Source: Microbispora sp. ZYX-F-249
Lineage (GTDB): Bacteria; Actinomycetota; Actinomycetes; Streptosporangiales; Streptosporangiaceae
Assembly (NCBI RefSeq): GCF_039649665.1
Contig: NZ_JBDJAW010000015.1
Coordinates: 121,961-185,960, forward strand
Direction: 5' to 3'
Length of the DNA: 64,000 nt
How positions within the stretch are numbered: the first letter of the stretch is position 1; each line of letters opens with the position of its first letter. Positions 63,125 to 64,000 of this stretch are shown here, piece by piece. Under the pieces are notes generated by a model that made no database searches, had not been told where the DNA came from, and saw only the letters and a list, made by a program, of their open reading frames with translations. Made by a program: the position numbers and the translations under genes.

Positions 63125-64000
63125 ATGGCGTCGCCACGTGTCGACCCTGATCGTCCCGGCCGTTCGAACATCCAGGACGGGACGTGGTGGGAGCGACTCA
63201 CTGCTTGCTCGCCTCTCTGGTCATCGGAGGGCGCGACCACCGGCGATGAGCGGATCTGGGGACTCGGCAAAATAAATACCCCGGGCGACTCCGCCCGTGA
63301 TCCTCGTGTCGCCCGAAGGTGGAAATTCCTCCTTGGGCAAATGCCCCCGCGCTCAAGTACCGCTGCCGACAGCGCCGCTGGTGGGTCTGCCGGTGCCGAC
63401 GATGCCGGGCCGGATTCTGTCGGGACGGATTCTGTCGGGCCGGACACCGCTGGCGCGGGTGATCGCCGGGGCCGGTCGTCGTGGGTGCTGGTGGCCTCGG
63501 TGCGGGAGTCGGCGCAGGCGTTGGCGTTGGCGCCGGTTCCGGACGATGTGGACATTTGCCTGGCCGAGGCCGAGGAGTTGTTGTTCGCCCGGGATCGGAT
63601 CACGTGTGCTCTTGCGGATCGGGTGGGGCGGGTGCATCGGGTGGGGCAGGCCAGGCGGCACGGTCATGCCTCCACGCGTAGCTGGCTGCGCACCTCGGGC
63701 GGGATGACGGTGGCGGGAGCAAGCCGGCTGCTGACCCTGGGCATCGAGTTGGCCCGCCTGCCTCGGGTGCGGGAGAAGTTCGCCACCGGCGAGCTGGCGG
63801 CCGGAGTGGTGGAAGCCATCTGCGCGGCGATCTCCGGGTTGTCGGATGAGCAGGCCGCCCTGGCCAAGTCGATCCTGCTGGAACTGGCCGCCAAAGCGGG
63901 TGCGGCGGAGGTGGCCAAGGCCGGCCGCTATCTGCGGGCGATACTCGACCCCGACGGCGAGGACCGCGATGAGCGGGCCGACTACGCGCGGCGGTTCCTG
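63125..64000 (+). CDS. DUF222/13E12-repeat protein, 3' end outside window
   Basis: The frame is open from ATG 63125 to the window end (292 codons seen). GGAGG ends four bases before the ATG. After an N-terminal low-complexity stretch (residues about 75-115, Ala/Gly/Asp/Ser-rich with a DSVGT/DSVGP duplication), the DUF222 region starts near LAEAEELLFARDRITCALADRVGRVH. RSWLRTSGGMTVAGASRLL, LPRVREKFATGELAAGVVEAI and RAILDPDGEDRD are typical. Such proteins usually end in an HNH endonuclease domain, which would be beyond the window. The role is unknown; they occur in many copies in actinobacteria. Confidence 0.75.
   Translation, partial: MASPRVDPDRPGRSNIQDGTWWERLTACSPLWSSEGATTGDERIWGLGKINTPGDSARDPRVARRWKFLLGQMPPRSSTAADSAAGGSAGADDAGPDSVGTDSVGPDTAGAGDRRGRSSWVLVASVRESAQALALAPVPDDVDICLAEAEELLFARDRITCALADRVGRVHRVGQARRHGHASTRSWLRTSGGMTVAGASRLLTLGIELARLPRVREKFATGELAAGVVEAICAAISGLSDEQAALAKSILLELAAKAGAAEVAKAGRYLRAILDPDGEDRDERADYARRFL

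Noticed and set aside
63297..63707. Alternative forward frame at the window end
   Set aside because: The overlapping frame from 63125 has a ribosome site and clear DUF222 motifs; the other is Arg/Gly-rich shadow sequence.

Overview
The window is high-GC DNA from an actinobacterium. The order of its housekeeping genes (trmI, mpa/arc, dop, pup, prcBA, pafA, pafBC, tatAC, helY) and the cassettes around them suggest a Streptosporangiales-type genome (Streptosporangium/Nonomuraea/Microbispora-like). That placement is an inference from gene content; no rRNA gene is present to confirm it. Many genes appear to be leaderless: a TAnnnT -10 hexamer lies 6-8 nt before the start codon.

0-33 kb: proteasome-pupylation locus. 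After the 3' end of a class III aminotransferase and a double-GNAT gene come trmI, mpa (ring ATPase), an acyltransferase, dop (Pup deamidase), a two-component system with a PepSY protein, a Ser/Thr kinase and pup. A 5.3-kb reverse-strand cassette (GH38 alpha-mannosidase, Gfo/Idh/MocA oxidoreductase, CehA/McbA-like PHP hydrolase) separates pup from prcB-prcA. Next come a lipoprotein, pafA (Pup ligase), an FKBP lipoprotein, a GH46 chitosanase, a COG2345 regulator, DUF3291 and DUF3866 genes, pafB-pafC, a 50-aa membrane protein, tatA, tatC, a lipid kinase and helY.

33-40.5 kb: mixed single genes (RNB ribonuclease, two alpha/beta hydrolases, XRE regulator, 5'-3' exonuclease, SpoIIE-type phosphatase, M24 peptidase).

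40.5-48.9 kb: a complete FxSxx-COOH cassette on the reverse strand. A 50-aa precursor peptide ending FNSAI overlaps a radical SAM/SPASM maturase whose C-terminal HExxH hydroxylase motif has decayed to REFQF. Two TIR-like proteins and a 1310-aa MinD-like/NB-ARC/TPR protein follow. This is the most interesting system here: a predicted ribosomal peptide modification pathway fused by operon to TIR and STAND-NTPase modules, with no function I know to be established.

49-56 kb: an Lrp/AsnC regulator, then a reverse-strand chito-oligosaccharide operon: ROK repressor, lipoprotein binding protein, two permeases, GH4 glycosidase and sugar kinase. These match the csnR-E-F-G-H-K layout of Streptomyces. 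Its promoter carries a perfect 19-bp palindrome (GTTAGGAAAGTTTCCTAAC). A close copy lies upstream of the GH46 chitosanase 32 kb away, so secreted depolymerase and uptake/catabolism look like one regulon.

56-64 kb: helD, a long leader region, lnt and ppm1 (lipoprotein N-acylation and polyprenyl-phosphate mannose synthesis), an FxsA-family membrane protein (unrelated to the FxSxx peptide), a PRC-barrel protein and a 3'-truncated DUF222/13E12-type gene. I found no tRNA, rRNA, CRISPR array or transposase.
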